Source: Tsuneonella suprasediminis
Lineage (GTDB): Bacteria > Pseudomonadota > Alphaproteobacteria > Sphingomonadales > Sphingomonadaceae
DNA length: 64,000 nt
Reading direction: 5' to 3'
Assembly: GCF_003605755.1 (NCBI RefSeq)
Contig: NZ_RAHJ01000018.1
Span: 620,001 to 684,000, forward strand
This document shows, in pieces, positions 36,753 through 46,027 of this stretch. The position numbers and the translations under genes were made by a program. Each line of letters opens with the position of its first letter. Positions within the stretch are counted from its first letter, which is position 1. A model generated the notes under the pieces. It did not search any database and was not told the origin of the DNA. It saw only the letters and a program-made list of their open reading frames with translations.

Positions 36753-37847
36753 TTATGGATAGGCGCCCAGCGTGCCGGCGACTGCCTGCCCGCCGTTGCC
36801 CATGGCTTCGGCCTGAGTATCGATTACCTGACCGGTGCTGCGCGAGATCGTCACGCTCGAAGTGTTCTTGCCGCGAGTAACCCGGACTGACGGTCCCGAC
36901 GGGCGTTGCACCACGGTAGTTGTTGTACCGTTCCCGTTCTGCACCATCATCTGGCTCGGATCGGGCTTTGCGGCGGGCATCGTGCGGCGCTGGAAGCGCG
37001 ACACGTCACCGCCGGTCTGATAAGTCGACGGGCCATCGCTGGGCGAGCTGGCTGCTTTCGCCAGCAGACGTTCTTCTTCCTGCGGCGTGGCGTTGTCCGG
37101 AATTTTGACTTTGCCCGACGCGATTGCCGAGTCGAGTTCAGACTGATTGTCCGCGATCGAGCGCAGAGACAGGCTGATCGTGCCGATGGTCTGCGCGACG
37201 GCGACTTTTTCCGCGATCTTGGGCGTTACCTCCAGCGTGACGGTGCGAAACCCTTTGACCTGTGTTTTCCCATCGACAGTGTCTTGCGTGGTCGACTGGT
37301 CGGTGGCCAGCACGCGCAGGTTACGCAAAATGGTTTCCGATGCTTTCAGACTGCTGCCTTCACCGTCCCCCTTGACGGTCTGTGTCAGAACCAGATCGAC
37401 CCGGTCGCCGGGGAAGACAAAACCTGCCACACCCGTGTTGTCGGAAACCGGCACGGTCACAGCGCGCATGCCCGGACCAAGTGCCGCAGCCAGGAAGCCA
37501 CGGTCGCCGGGTTTTACCAGCGAGCCTTGCGTTACCGGTTCACCAGCGGTGATCGGGAAGCGCACGACAGTGCCGAGCAGTTTGGAAACGTCGGATTCGC
37601 CATCGATGAAATAGGCATCTTTGACGAGTTCCTTCGGCCATTGCTGGAAACCGATGGCGTCAGCAGTGATGATCGTGCCCGTGGGCAGCACGCGCTGCGC
37701 GACGAGAACCTTCGGCCCGGTGGGTGTCTGGGCGGCGGCTTCTGCCTTGGGTGCAGGTGCCCCCGCGAGCATGCTGCGCGCCATCAAAGCGGTCGCAATC
37801 GCGATCACCAGAGCGCCAACGAGCAAAACCAGCTTCTTACTGTCCAT
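36753..37847 (-). CDS. cpaB: Tad pilus assembly protein CpaB/RcpC
   Basis: 364 residues. An N-terminal membrane helix (KLVLLVGALVIAIATALMARSML) leads to a periplasmic SAF-like domain (LVAQRVLPTGTIITADAIGFQQWP and GEPVTQGSLVKPGDRGFLAAAL), then a domain with VPVSDNTGVAGFVFPGDRVDLVLTQ, all typical of CpaB. It is thought to help assemble the secretin and gating. Directly before the start codon the mRNA can form a small hairpin, GGCUA-UAA-UAGCC, with the ribosome-binding bases partly inside it, so translation may be tuned. The gene follows cpaA after 87 bases and precedes cpaC. Confidence 0.93.
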   Translation of the reverse strand: MDSKKLVLLVGALVIAIATALMARSMLAGAPAPKAEAAAQTPTGPKVLVAQRVLPTGTIITADAIGFQQWPKELVKDAYFIDGESDVSKLLGTVVRFPITAGEPVTQGSLVKPGDRGFLAAALGPGMRAVTVPVSDNTGVAGFVFPGDRVDLVLTQTVKGDGEGSSLKASETILRNLRVLATDQSTTQDTVDGKTQVKGFRTVTLEVTPKIAEKVAVAQTIGTISLSLRSIADNQSELDSAIASGKVKIPDNATPQEEERLLAKAASSPSDGPSTYQTGGDVSRFQRRTMPAAKPDPSQMMVQNGNGTTTTVVQRPSGPSVRVTRGKNTSSVTISRSTGQVIDTQAEAMGNGGQAVAGTLGAYP

Positions 37848-37934
37848 GGCTATTATAGCCCCCTCATGACCAACGCCCTGAAAAGTGGGCGGGTATATTT
37901 TCGATCATTAAGACTCGAATGGTTAAAATCAGGT

Positions 37935-38423
37935 TCAGCTTGCCAGGGCAGATTGAGCGACTGGCAGATAGTGAGCGCTCAATACCCACAGGCCCGCTGC
38001 GGAAATCGCGACACCATATGGAATGGCCAGCCGTTCCCGCTGACGACGAGCGATATGCCAGGCACCCATGACCAGCGTGAGCACTCCGCCGAGCAGTGCC
38101 ATCATGATAAGCAGGTTGAGGAACCACGTCGGTTCGATCCACAATGCCAGCGCGGTCAGCAGTTTGACATCGCCGCCCCCCATCCATTTCAGTGCAAACA
38201 GCACTGAAAGAACGGCAAATGTGGCAATGGCGATGCCAATCTGCGTGGCGACTTCGGGCCATAATGTCAGACCGCTGGCCCACCAGAATAGTGGCGCGCC
38301 CAGCGCGATCGTGGCGTTCAGCCAGTTGCCGATTTTGCGGCTGCGCCAATCGGTGAACGCAGCAATCAGCAGCGCGATTGCCAATGCTGCCAGCAGTCCG
38401 TAGTGAATGTATTCCGTAAGCAT
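37935..38423 (-). CDS. cpaA: Prepilin peptidase CpaA/TadV (A24 family)
   Basis: 162 residues with about six membrane helices. The two aspartate motifs of A24 peptidases are visible: AFTDWRSRKIGNWLN (first Asp) and KWMGGGDVKLL (second Asp, GGGD type). The enzyme removes the leader from Flp prepilins. Start MLTEYIHY at 38423 keeps a hydrophobic N-terminus and avoids four extra codons. It is the first visible gene of the Tad cluster. The Flp pilin gene, normally directly upstream, is not found; the next gene is a divergent hydrolase. Confidence 0.9.
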   Translation of the reverse strand: MLTEYIHYGLLAALAIALLIAAFTDWRSRKIGNWLNATIALGAPLFWWASGLTLWPEVATQIGIAIATFAVLSVLFALKWMGGGDVKLLTALALWIEPTWFLNLLIMMALLGGVLTLVMGAWHIARRQRERLAIPYGVAISAAGLWVLSAHYLPVAQSALAS

Positions 38424-38504
38424 CGAAGCCCCCAAGGTTCCCCGTCGAGGGTCGTTGCTACAGGCGAGTGCTTACCAAATAGTAACCAAGATCGGAGGGA
38501 TGCG

Positions 38505-39500
38505 ATTAGCCAGTTCGATAAAGCACGATCGGGCCACTCCGGTGCCGGTAAAGCGTTCGATCGCCGCGCGATCCCGGCGGACGCGAAGGAAAGCGTGTGG
38601 CATACTGCCGATGGCCACGCGGTTCGGCGGATCGACTGGGCGCAACCCGGCACAGGCGATGCCCCTCCGCGCGGTTCCATCCTGTTCATGCCGGGGCGGG
38701 GCGACTTTTACGAAAAGTACCTCGAAACGCTGGCTCACTGGCATGACATGGGCTGGCACGTCACTGCTTCGGACTGGCGCGGGCAGGCGGGTTCCGGTCG
38801 GTTAGGCAAAGATCCGGTCACTGGCCATATCGATGATTTCGGCACATGGATTGCTGATCTTGGGGTGCTGTGGGATCGCTGGTGTGCGGAAACGCCGGGG
38901 CCGCATGTGCTGGCCGGGCATTCGATGGGCGGGCATCTGGTACTGCGCGCGGTGGCGGACAAGCGTGTATCGCCCGATGGGCTGGTGTTGTCGGCACCGA
39001 TGCTGGGTTTCATCGGGCCGTTGCCAGTGGCTGTGATGCATGTCGCGGCCCGCCTGATGAAATCGCTGGGCGATGCGCGGCGGCCTGCCTGGAAATGGAG
39101 CGAGAAACCCGGCGAAGTTCCGCAAGGGCGCGAACTGCTGCTGACTCACGACCACGAACGCTATGCCGATGAGATATGGTGGCGCGAACAGCGGCCCGAA
39201 CTGGTGATGGGGCCGGGCAGCTGGGGCTGGGTCGAGCGGGGCTATGCGTCGATGCGGCGGCTTTATGCGCCGGGTGTGCTCGAAAGCGTGACCACCCCGA
39301 CCATCGTCGTCGCGACGACTGCGGACAAGCTGGTTGACTTCACTGCCATCGAAGATGCCGCGACACGCATGCCGCATTGTCGCCTGGTCGTGTTCGGGGA
39401 CGAAGCGAGCCATGAACTCTTGCGCGAAGCAGACCCCGTGCGCGACAGGGCGCTCGACGCAATCGACTCATTTCTCGACGGAATCGCAGCAGAGCAGTGA
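38505..39500 (+). CDS. Alpha/beta hydrolase, lysophospholipase-like
   Basis: A serine hydrolase of the monoglyceride lipase/lysophospholipase-L2 type. The nucleophile elbow is HVLAGHSMGGHLVLRA (Ser in GHSMG), the oxyanion region is RGSILFMPGRGDFYEKYLETL, and C-terminal Asp and His are in TTADKLVDF and ASHELL. The frame is open from a GTG at 38403, which lies inside the divergent cpaA gene, so that start is unlikely. Homology-like sequence begins at FDRRAIP, upstream of the first good in-frame GTG (38595, with AAGGAAAG). The only start that keeps FDRRAIP and has a spaced GGAGG (38494-38498) is an ATT at 38505, chosen here with caution. The stop overlaps the next gene by four bases. Confidence 0.8.
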   Translation: MSQFDKARSGHSGAGKAFDRRAIPADAKESVWHTADGHAVRRIDWAQPGTGDAPPRGSILFMPGRGDFYEKYLETLAHWHDMGWHVTASDWRGQAGSGRLGKDPVTGHIDDFGTWIADLGVLWDRWCAETPGPHVLAGHSMGGHLVLRAVADKRVSPDGLVLSAPMLGFIGPLPVAVMHVAARLMKSLGDARRPAWKWSEKPGEVPQGRELLLTHDHERYADEIWWREQRPELVMGPGSWGWVERGYASMRRLYAPGVLESVTTPTIVVATTADKLVDFTAIEDAATRMPHCRLVVFGDEASHELLREADPVRDRALDAIDSFLDGIAAEQ

Positions 39501-40615
39501 ACGAAGACATCTACCATATCGCAGTGGTCGGGGCAGGGATGGCCGGGGCCAGCATCGCGGCGGAGCTGGCGCAACTCGGCGGCGGGTCGATTGTGATGCT
39601 GGAGGCGGAGGATCGCCCCGGCTATCACACCACGGGCCGTTCGGCGGCATTCTGGGAAGAATGCTATGGCGGGCCCGAAATCGTGCCACTCACTCTGCCA
39701 TCGGGCACATGGCTACGTGAACACGGGTTTCTGACGCCGCGCGGTGCGCTCTATATTGGCAGAGCGGAAGACAGCGGGGCGATGGATGCATTCGTGGCGC
39801 GCTTTGCCGACAGCGGCGTTTCTATCGAGCGGCTCGACCGTGTGGGCATCGAGCGGCGCCTGCCCGGTTTGCGCCCCGAATGGTGCATGGCTTTGTGGGA
39901 AGAAGCATGCGCCGATATCGACGTGGCGGGGGTGCATCAGCATTACCTCGCCGCAGCCCGACAAGGCGGAGTGGAGCAGCGCAACCGTGCCCGCGTATCG
40001 CAAGCAGAGCGGATCAGCGGCCTGTGGAACATTACCACCGAACATGGCGATACATTGCGCGCGCGCATTCTGGTGAACGCTGCCGGGGCGTGGGCGGATA
40101 ATGTGGCCCGGATGGCCGGTGCCTCCGCATTGGGTATCCAGCCATTGCGGCGCACTGTGGTACAGCTTCGCACAGAGCCGCTTCCGTCGGTCGATCTGCC
40201 GCTGGTGCTCGACATTTCCGGCCAGTTCTATTTCAAGCCCGAAAGCGGGCGCTTGTGGCTGAGCCCGCATGACGAAGAACCGTCGCCGCCGTGCGATGCC
40301 GCCCCGGAAGAGCTGGCGGTGGCGCAGGCAATTGACCGGTTCGAACACGTGGTCGACTGGCGTGTGCTGGGGGTGGATCGCAAATGGGCGGGCTTACGCA
40401 GTTTTGCCCCCGATCGCGCCCCGGTCTATGGCTTCGATCCCGAAACGCCGGGCTTTTTCTGGTTCGCGGGGCAGGGGGGATTTGGCATCCAGACGGCACC
40501 GGCAGCGGCCCGGTTGGGCGCGCAACTGTTGCTGGGCGCTGAGCGCGATGAGCTGACTCACGCGATCGATGCGGCGTTATACGATCCGGCGCGGTTCGTA
40601 CTGGACTCTCGTTAA
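39497..40615 (+). CDS. FAD-dependent amino-acid oxidoreductase, D-arginine dehydrogenase-like
   Basis: 372 residues of the DAO fold. The GTG start overlaps the hydrolase stop (GTGA). The dinucleotide motif is HIAVVGAGMAGASIAAEL with the acidic VMLEAED end of the second strand, and PGYHTTGRSAAFW is the family motif. The C-terminal FAD contact is FFWFAGQGGFGIQTAPAAARL. It resembles D-arginine dehydrogenase (DauA-type), which oxidises D-amino acids to 2-oxo acids, but the substrate is inferred from motifs only. No membrane segment is seen. With the hydrolase it forms a two-gene unit. Confidence 0.87.
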   Translation: MNEDIYHIAVVGAGMAGASIAAELAQLGGGSIVMLEAEDRPGYHTTGRSAAFWEECYGGPEIVPLTLPSGTWLREHGFLTPRGALYIGRAEDSGAMDAFVARFADSGVSIERLDRVGIERRLPGLRPEWCMALWEEACADIDVAGVHQHYLAAARQGGVEQRNRARVSQAERISGLWNITTEHGDTLRARILVNAAGAWADNVARMAGASALGIQPLRRTVVQLRTEPLPSVDLPLVLDISGQFYFKPESGRLWLSPHDEEPSPPCDAAPEELAVAQAIDRFEHVVDWRVLGVDRKWAGLRSFAPDRAPVYGFDPETPGFFWFAGQGGFGIQTAPAAARLGAQLLLGAERDELTHAIDAALYDPARFVLDSR

Positions 40616-40664
40616 CCAGAGGCTAGGCTGCCGATTGAACTTAACCTGTAAAGGAGGTGGCCAG

Positions 40665-40841
40665 ATGGCGCATCATTTTAAGATCAAGAAGAATAAGGCT
40701 GGCGAATTCGTAGCTTACTTCATGTACAATGCCGAGCCGATTTTCTGGACCGAGGGCTACAGTTCCAAGGCGAATGCCAAGAACGCCATCGAATCGATCA
40801 AGAAAAACGGCCCGGATGCAGAAACTGTAGATGAAAGCTGA
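40665..40841 (+). CDS. YegP-like DUF1508 protein
   Basis: 58 residues. The whole product is one DUF1508 repeat: HHFKIKKNKAGEFVAYFMYN, then GYSSKANAKNAIESIKKN, the beta-beta-helix pattern of the YegP family. Proteins of this family are small and cytoplasmic, and their role is unclear. The start at 40665 has a perfect AAGGAGGTG ribosome-binding site and is better than the 32 codons of open frame upstream. It is followed by two hairpins, the second of which is a strong terminator. Confidence 0.9.
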   Translation: MAHHFKIKKNKAGEFVAYFMYNAEPIFWTEGYSSKANAKNAIESIKKNGPDAETVDES

Positions 40842-40847
40842 CTAGCG

Positions 40848-40873
40848 CTCTCTCCCACTGAAGAGGGAGAGAG
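40848..40873. repeat. Hairpin directly after the YegP-like gene
   Basis: Arms CTCTCTCCC (40848-40856) and GGGAGAGAG (40865-40873), starting six bases after the stop codon. The arms share the sequence CTCTCCC with the terminator stem at 40958, so this stretch holds two related stems about 110 bases apart. The DNA between them has no gene. Confidence 0.5.
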
Positions 40874-40957
40874 GTGGTCGGGCAGCTAGCTGCCTCGCCA
40901 CCATTGCGAGTTGAGCGGCGTGTATTGCCTCGCTGCCGCAAGCTCTCGCTTTTTCAA

Positions 40958-40989
40958 CCCTCTCCCCCGTTTGTGGGAGAGGGTTTTTT
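40958..40989 (+). terminator. Strong intrinsic terminator between YegP-like gene and rnhA
   Basis: Stem CCCTCTCCC/GGGAGAGGG with an 8-base loop, followed by six T. It ends transcription from the YegP-like gene. The T run covers the stop codon of the convergent rnhA gene (40988-40990). Confidence 0.85.
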
Positions 40990-41431
40990 ATTCGCCTGCC
41001 GCGACCTGTTCCGCCGCGATAACAGCCAGTTGATCCACGCGTTCGTTTTCGGGGTGGCCCGAATGCCCGCGGATCCAGTTCCATTCGATCTGGTGGGGTT
41101 TGGTCGCGGCAATCAGTTCGTGCCACAAATCCTTGTTACGGACGGGTTGTTTGCTGGCATTGATCCAGCCGCGTTTCTGCCAGCCGTCGACCCATTTGGT
41201 GATCCCGTCGATCACATATTTGCTGTCGGAATAAAGTGAAATCTCGCACGGTTCGATCAACGCTTCCAGCGCGCGGATCACGGCGGTCATTTCCATGCGG
41301 TTGTTGGTCGTATCGGCCTCTCCGCCCGACAGTTCCTTCTCATGACGCCCCATTCGCAGCAAAGCGCCCCAGCCGCCGGGGCCGGGATTGCCTTTGCACG
41401 CGCCATCGGTGAATATTTCAACGTGTTTCAT
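40988..41431 (-). CDS. rnhA: Ribonuclease HI
   Basis: 147 residues. The enzyme removes RNA from RNA-DNA hybrids. The four catalytic acidic residues are visible as Asp9 (IFTDGACKG), Glu47 (NNRMEMTA), Asp69 ([11 protein letters not shown]) and Asp133 (ENERVDQLA), with His123 in RGHSGH; each is one less than in E. coli. The start [10 protein letters not shown] at 41431 matches the family, although a TTG seven codons earlier overlaps the thrB stop. The gene is downstream of thrB on the same strand, and ends inside the terminator T run. Confidence 0.95.
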   Translation of the reverse strand: MKHVEIFTDGACKGNPGPGGWGALLRMGRHEKELSGGEADTTNNRMEMTAVIRALEALIEPCEISLYSDSKYVIDGITKWVDGWQKRGWINASKQPVRNKDLWHELIAATKPHQIEWNWIRGHSGHPENERVDQLAVIAAEQVAAGE

Positions 41432-41448
41432 AGTCGGTTCGGCGTGGC

Positions 41449-42432
41449 TCAATCTACGGCCGGATGGAAGGGGCTATCGCCCGCTTCGGCGTAGAAGTGG
41501 AGCCGACGAACGTAATCCATCGGGTCTTTGCGCGTCACCAGCGCATCATCCGGCGTTTCCAGCCAGTCTTCCGCCCGACTGGCGACGAAGCGCAGACACG
41601 CCCCTTGCGCCAGTACCGGCAAGCTCCGCCGCTCCACCGGGTCGAGAGGGCGAACCGACTCATATCCGGCAAGCAAGGCGTGCCCGATGGCCGGATCGAA
41701 CCGGCCACCACTTTTATCGAAGCTCCACGCCGCGTGCGTGACTGCAACGTCGTAAGCCATCGCATCGGTGCAGGCGAAATAGAAATCGATCATCCCGGTT
41801 ACGTTGTTGCCACGCATCAGCACGTTATCCGGGAACAGATCGGTATGGCACACCGCCTGTGGCAAGCCCTGCGGCCAGGCAGCGCAAAGTCGCGCGGCAT
41901 GGTCGATCATCTCGGGCAATGCAGGATCGACTGTCGCCAGCGCATTGCCGCCGCAATGTTGCAGCACACGCAGGCTTTCCCCGATGTCGAGTGTGTTGGG
42001 GCGTTCCATTGGAAAATCGTGCGCGGCACGGTGCATTTCAGCCAGCGCGGCCCCCACGGCCCGTGCCTGTGCGGGTGTGGGCCGATCCACCGATACGCCC
42101 GGCAGGAATTCGATCAGCGCCACCGCCTTGCCATCGATCAGCTGATAGGCATCGCCGTCGCGACAGTGAATTGTGCGCGGCACAGGCGCGCCGTGGGCTG
42201 ACAGATGATCGAGCAGGCCGAGGAAGAAAGGCAGATCGTCCAGTTCGATCCGCCGTTCGTACATCGTCAGAATGAAGCGTGCGCCCGTACCGTCGGCTCC
42301 GGTCGTTTCGATCAGCCAGTTGGAGTTCGAGACACCTTCCGCGATACCTTTCGCGGACACGAGTTCGCCCACATTGTAAGTAGCGATCAGAGAGGCGAGA
42401 TCTTCCGCGCCCAGATGGGTGTAAACAGCCAT
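41449..42432 (-). CDS. thrB: Homoserine kinase, APH-fold type
   Basis: 327 residues. It phosphorylates homoserine in threonine synthesis. The fold is the aminoglycoside-phosphotransferase type of ThrB found in alphaproteobacteria, not the GHMP type. Visible segments are [40 protein letters not shown] at the start, the catalytic loop [15 protein letters not shown] (Asp and Asn) and [23 protein letters not shown] (Mg-binding Asp). The ispH gene lies 15 bases upstream and rnhA downstream on the same strand; ispH-thrB-rnhA is a common order in sphingomonads as I recall. Confidence 0.93.
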   Translation of the reverse strand: MAVYTHLGAEDLASLIATYNVGELVSAKGIAEGVSNSNWLIETTGADGTGARFILTMYERRIELDDLPFFLGLLDHLSAHGAPVPRTIHCRDGDAYQLIDGKAVALIEFLPGVSVDRPTPAQARAVGAALAEMHRAAHDFPMERPNTLDIGESLRVLQHCGGNALATVDPALPEMIDHAARLCAAWPQGLPQAVCHTDLFPDNVLMRGNNVTGMIDFYFACTDAMAYDVAVTHAAWSFDKSGGRFDPAIGHALLAGYESVRPLDPVERRSLPVLAQGACLRFVASRAEDWLETPDDALVTRKDPMDYVRRLHFYAEAGDSPFHPAVD

Positions 42433-42447
42433 AACAGTCTTGCCCGG

Positions 42448-43422
42448 TCAGTCGACGAGCTGGCGGGGCAGCTTGAAAACCATCTTTTCTTCGGCGGAAA
42501 CGAGGGTGTGTTCTTCCACTTCGCGCCATTCGGCCAGCCGGTCGACCACTTCGCGTACCAGCGTTTCAGGTGCCGATGCGCCCGCTGTCAGGCCAACTGT
42601 GCCCACTCCATCGAGCCATTCGGGCCGGATCTCGCTCGCTCGCTGGATCAGGTGGGCATCGGTTCCGCATCGCTTCGCCACTTCGACCAGCCGCAGCGAA
42701 TTGGATGAATTGGGTGCACCGATCACCAGAACCAGATCGCTGCCCGGTGCGATCTGTTTGACCGCGGCCTGCCGATTGGATGTGGCGTAGCAGATATCTT
42801 CCGCCTTCGGCCCAACGATATGCGGATAGCGTTCCTTCAGCGCCGCCACCACTTTCGCCGTATCGTCGACCGACAGCGTGGTCTGCGTCAGAAACGCAAG
42901 CGCCATATCCTGCGGGAACGGCAGGTCTGCCACGTCTTCTACCGTTTCGACCAGCGTGATCGAACCATCGGGAACCTGACCCATCGTGCCGATTACTTCC
43001 GGGTGACCCTCATGGCCGATAAACACGATATGGCGGCCGGATTCGATCTGGCGTTCGGCCTGGCGGTGCACTTTGCTGACCAGAGGGCAAGTCGCGTCGA
43101 GCCATTCGAGCCCCCGCCGGGTTGCTTCCAAGGGGACGGCCTTGGGCACGCCGTGGGCACTGAACACTACTGGCGCGTCGTCCGGCACTTCGTCCAGTTC
43201 TTCGACGAAGATCGCCCCTTTCGCTTTCAGGGCATCGACAACAAATCTGTTGTGGACGATTTCGTGGCGGACATAGACCGGTGCGCCATAACGATCGATC
43301 GTCCGCTCGACGATCTCAATCGCCCGATCCACCCCGGCGCAGAAGCCGCGCGGCGCGGCAATCAGCACGGTCAGCGGCTGGCGCATTTGATCGGCGGGCG
43401 GATTTTGCAATGGCGCGTTCAT
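42448..43422 (-). CDS. ispH: 4-hydroxy-3-methylbut-2-enyl diphosphate reductase
   Basis: 324 residues. It makes the isoprenoid precursors IPP and DMAPP in the last step of the MEP pathway, using a 4Fe-4S cluster. The three cluster cysteines are Cys28 ([16 protein letters not shown]), Cys112 ([11 protein letters not shown]) and Cys211 (ICYATSNRQ), and the proton-relay Glu142 lies in HEGHPE. The protein has the usual [13 protein letters not shown] and GASAPETLV segments near the C-terminus. Length is normal. It is the first gene of the ispH-thrB-rnhA unit, divergent from a lipoprotein gene, with a 75-base gap as promoter region. Confidence 0.96.
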   Translation of the reverse strand: MNAPLQNPPADQMRQPLTVLIAAPRGFCAGVDRAIEIVERTIDRYGAPVYVRHEIVHNRFVVDALKAKGAIFVEELDEVPDDAPVVFSAHGVPKAVPLEATRRGLEWLDATCPLVSKVHRQAERQIESGRHIVFIGHEGHPEVIGTMGQVPDGSITLVETVEDVADLPFPQDMALAFLTQTTLSVDDTAKVVAALKERYPHIVGPKAEDICYATSNRQAAVKQIAPGSDLVLVIGAPNSSNSLRLVEVAKRCGTDAHLIQRASEIRPEWLDGVGTVGLTAGASAPETLVREVVDRLAEWREVEEHTLVSAEEKMVFKLPRQLVD

Positions 43423-43497
43423 CCTCTGGCCCCTAGCGCTTCGGCGTATGCGCCGCTAGGGCGTGTTACGACAGATTGAATTGGGAACGTAACAGAC

Positions 43498-44154
43498 ATG
43501 ATCGCTCGCTATCGCCTCCTGACCATTCTCATGATGGGGGCCGCGCTCGCCGGCTGCAAGCGCGGAGGGGACCTCGTGTTGTCCGACGGTGTCGGGATCA
43601 CGGCCATCCGCACCCCATGCCCGGCAGTGGGCGTGCCTGATTACACAGGCGATATCACGACTTTCCGTAGCGCAGGCGCGCAAACCGCGAACAATATCGA
43701 TGTCAGCGCTGCGATCACCGATGTCCGGTCCACCTGCGACGAAGCGACCGCGGGCGAGAAGATTTATTCCAATGCCACGTTTCAGGTAGTCGCCAGCCGC
43801 ACCGATACGCGTGGCGCGCGGCAAGTGACTTTGCCGTTCTTCTCTGTCGTGACTCGCGGCGGCAATTCGGTCGTCAGCAAGCGAGTCGGGGAAGTGACGC
43901 TCAATTTTGCCGATGGACAGGCGCGCACGCAGGCGACAGCGCAGGCCGGGGCCTTTGTCGATCGTGCAGCCGCAACGTTGCCTGATGAAATTCGCAAGGA
44001 AATCGTCAAGCCGCGTAAGGCGGGCGATCCCGATGCCGCCGTCGATCCGCTGTCGACCCCTTCGGTGAAGGCGGCAGTCGAACGGGCGACGTTCGAATTG
44101 CTGGTCGGTTTCCAGCTCACGCCGGAACAGCTCGCATACAACGTGCGCCGCTGA
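43498..44154 (+). CDS. Conserved lipoprotein of unknown function
   Basis: 218 residues. The signal peptide MIARYRLLTILMMGAALAGC ends in a lipobox LAGC, so the protein should be anchored by a lipid, probably in the outer membrane or periplasm. The mature part contains two more cysteines (RTPCPAVG and VRSTCDEATAG) and a regular pattern of beta-prone segments (NATFQVVASRTD, ARQVTLPFFSVVTRGGNSVVSKRVGEVTLNF), suggesting a beta-sandwich. The C-terminal 60 residues are helical. It lies 127 bases upstream of argS on the same strand. I know similar proteins only as unnamed sphingomonad lipoproteins. Confidence 0.75.
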   Translation: MIARYRLLTILMMGAALAGCKRGGDLVLSDGVGITAIRTPCPAVGVPDYTGDITTFRSAGAQTANNIDVSAAITDVRSTCDEATAGEKIYSNATFQVVASRTDTRGARQVTLPFFSVVTRGGNSVVSKRVGEVTLNFADGQARTQATAQAGAFVDRAAATLPDEIRKEIVKPRKAGDPDAAVDPLSTPSVKAAVERATFELLVGFQLTPEQLAYNVRR

Positions 44155-44281
44155 TCGACTGAAAATTCAGGTCTGCGACTATCCCTTTTGCGTAAGGACA
44201 AGGGGATAGGGCGGCGGCGGTTTTGCTGGGTCGGGCAAGGCGAACCTTGCTCTTTTGGTCATTTCGGCTAGTCGCGCGACC

Positions 44282-46027
44282 ATGTCCGAAGTCCACACTC
44301 TCCACGCCGCATTCGCCGCGCGTATCGCCGCTGTCCTGTCCGCTCTCGAAATGGAGGGCGCGCTGCCAGCGGGTGTTTCCACCGCGAACGTCACCGTCGA
44401 ACCGCCGCGCGATCCATCGCATGGCGATCTGGCGACCAACGCCGCGATGGTTCTGGCGAAGCAGGCTGCGACCAATCCGCGCGCGCTGGCGGAAAAGATC
44501 GTCGAACATCTCAATCGCGAACCTTCGGTGGAAAGTGCGGAGATTGCCGGACCGGGTTTCATCAACCTGCGGCTGGCCGATTCGGTCTGGCGTGAAGAAC
44601 TGGCGGCGATTGCCGCGCTTGGCCCTGATTACGGTCGCTCGAAAATGGGGCGGGGAACGCGGGTCAACGTCGAATACGTTTCGGCCAACCCCACAGGCCC
44701 GATGCATATGGGCCATTGCCGCGGCGCGGTGGTGGGCGATGCGCTGGCGACTTTGCTGGAATACGCCGGGCACGATGTGATCCGCGAGTACTACGTCAAC
44801 GACGCGGGCGGGCAGGTCGATGTGCTCGCGCGGTCGGTCCATCTGCGTTACCGGGAAGCGCTGGGCGAAGATATCGGTGCGATCCCCGAAGGGCTCTATC
44901 CCGGCGACTATTTGGTCCAGATCGGCAAAGTGCTGGCGGCCGAATATGGCGATCGGTTTGCTGCCGCGCCGGAAAGCGACTGGCTGGAACTGTTCCGCAA
45001 GCGCGCGGTCCACGCGATGATGGACATGATCCGCGCCGACCTCGCGCTGCTCGGCATCGAACACGATGTGTTCTCGTCCGAAGCGGAACTGCAGGCAGCG
45101 GGCAAGCCGGAAGAAGCGGAAAAATGGCTGCGCGCGCACGATCTGGTCTATGATGGCCAACTGGAAGCGCCAAAGGGCAAGACGATCGACGATTGGGAAC
45201 CGGTCGAACTGCCGCTGTTCCGCGCAACCCGGTTTGGCGACGATCAGGACCGGCCGATCAAGAAATCCGACGGCAAATGGACCTATTTCGGGGCCGATCT
45301 CGCGTACCACATGCAGAAAGCGGAAACCGCCGATGCCCTGATCGACATCTGGGGTGCCGATCATGCCGGCACAGTCAAGCGGATCAAGGCTGCCGTCGCC
45401 GCTCTGGCGCAGGGCGAAGGGAAAGAAATTCCCTTTGATGTCAAGCTTGTACAGATGGTCCAGCTCATGCGTGGCGGCGAGCCGGTGAAAATGAGCAAAC
45501 GCTCCGGCACGTTTGTCACCCTGGCCGACGTTGTGCGAGAGGTTGGCAAGGATGTGGTTCGCTTCACGATGCTGACCCGCAAGCCTGAGGCCCAGATGGA
45601 ATTCGACTTCGCCAAGGTGGTGGAAGCGAGCAAGGACAACCCTGTTTTCTATGTCCAGTATGCCCACGCCCGCATCAGCTCCACGCTACGCAAAGCCGCG
45701 GGCGAAGGGCTGAAACCCGATCCTGCGGCGCTTAATCGTTTGGGGGACGAGGAAATCGCTCTCGTCCGTCTCGCGGCGCAATTCCCGCGGATCGTGGAGG
45801 CGGCGGCCAGCGCGCGTGAGCCACACCGGATTGCGTTCTATCTTTACGATCTGGCGGCTGCGCTTCACGCCTTCTGGAACCTCGGCAACGACGAGCCGGA
45901 AAAGCGCTTCATCGTGGCACACGATTCGGCTCTCACTGGCGCGAGGCTTTTCCTTGCGCGCCAGATCGGGCAAGTAGTGCACAATGGCTTGGCACTGCTT
46001 GGCGTGCAGGCGGTTGAGGAGATGTGA
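44282..46027 (+). CDS. argS: Arginyl-tRNA synthetase
   Basis: 581 residues, class I aminoacyl-tRNA synthetase. The ATP-binding HIGH motif is in [23 protein letters not shown] (here H-M-G-H), and the KMSKS motif is [15 protein letters not shown]. The N-terminal add-1 domain (about 1-100) recognises the tRNA D-loop, and the C-terminal anticodon-binding domain starts near [12 protein letters not shown]. Length is normal. Start at 44282 is chosen over 44255 because [11 protein letters not shown] begins the add-1 domain. A downstream SPOR-domain gene overlaps the stop codon (TGATG), so they are coupled. Confidence 0.96.
   Translation: MSEVHTLHAAFAARIAAVLSALEMEGALPAGVSTANVTVEPPRDPSHGDLATNAAMVLAKQAATNPRALAEKIVEHLNREPSVESAEIAGPGFINLRLADSVWREELAAIAALGPDYGRSKMGRGTRVNVEYVSANPTGPMHMGHCRGAVVGDALATLLEYAGHDVIREYYVNDAGGQVDVLARSVHLRYREALGEDIGAIPEGLYPGDYLVQIGKVLAAEYGDRFAAAPESDWLELFRKRAVHAMMDMIRADLALLGIEHDVFSSEAELQAAGKPEEAEKWLRAHDLVYDGQLEAPKGKTIDDWEPVELPLFRATRFGDDQDRPIKKSDGKWTYFGADLAYHMQKAETADALIDIWGADHAGTVKRIKAAVAALAQGEGKEIPFDVKLVQMVQLMRGGEPVKMSKRSGTFVTLADVVREVGKDVVRFTMLTRKPEAQMEFDFAKVVEASKDNPVFYVQYAHARISSTLRKAAGEGLKPDPAALNRLGDEEIALVRLAAQFPRIVEAAASAREPHRIAFYLYDLAAALHAFWNLGNDEPEKRFIVAHDSALTGARLFLARQIGQVVHNGLALLGVQAVEEM

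Noticed and set aside
44117-45667. Minus-strand open frame (516 codons) opposite argS
   Set aside because: Antisense shadow of a clear aminoacyl-tRNA synthetase.
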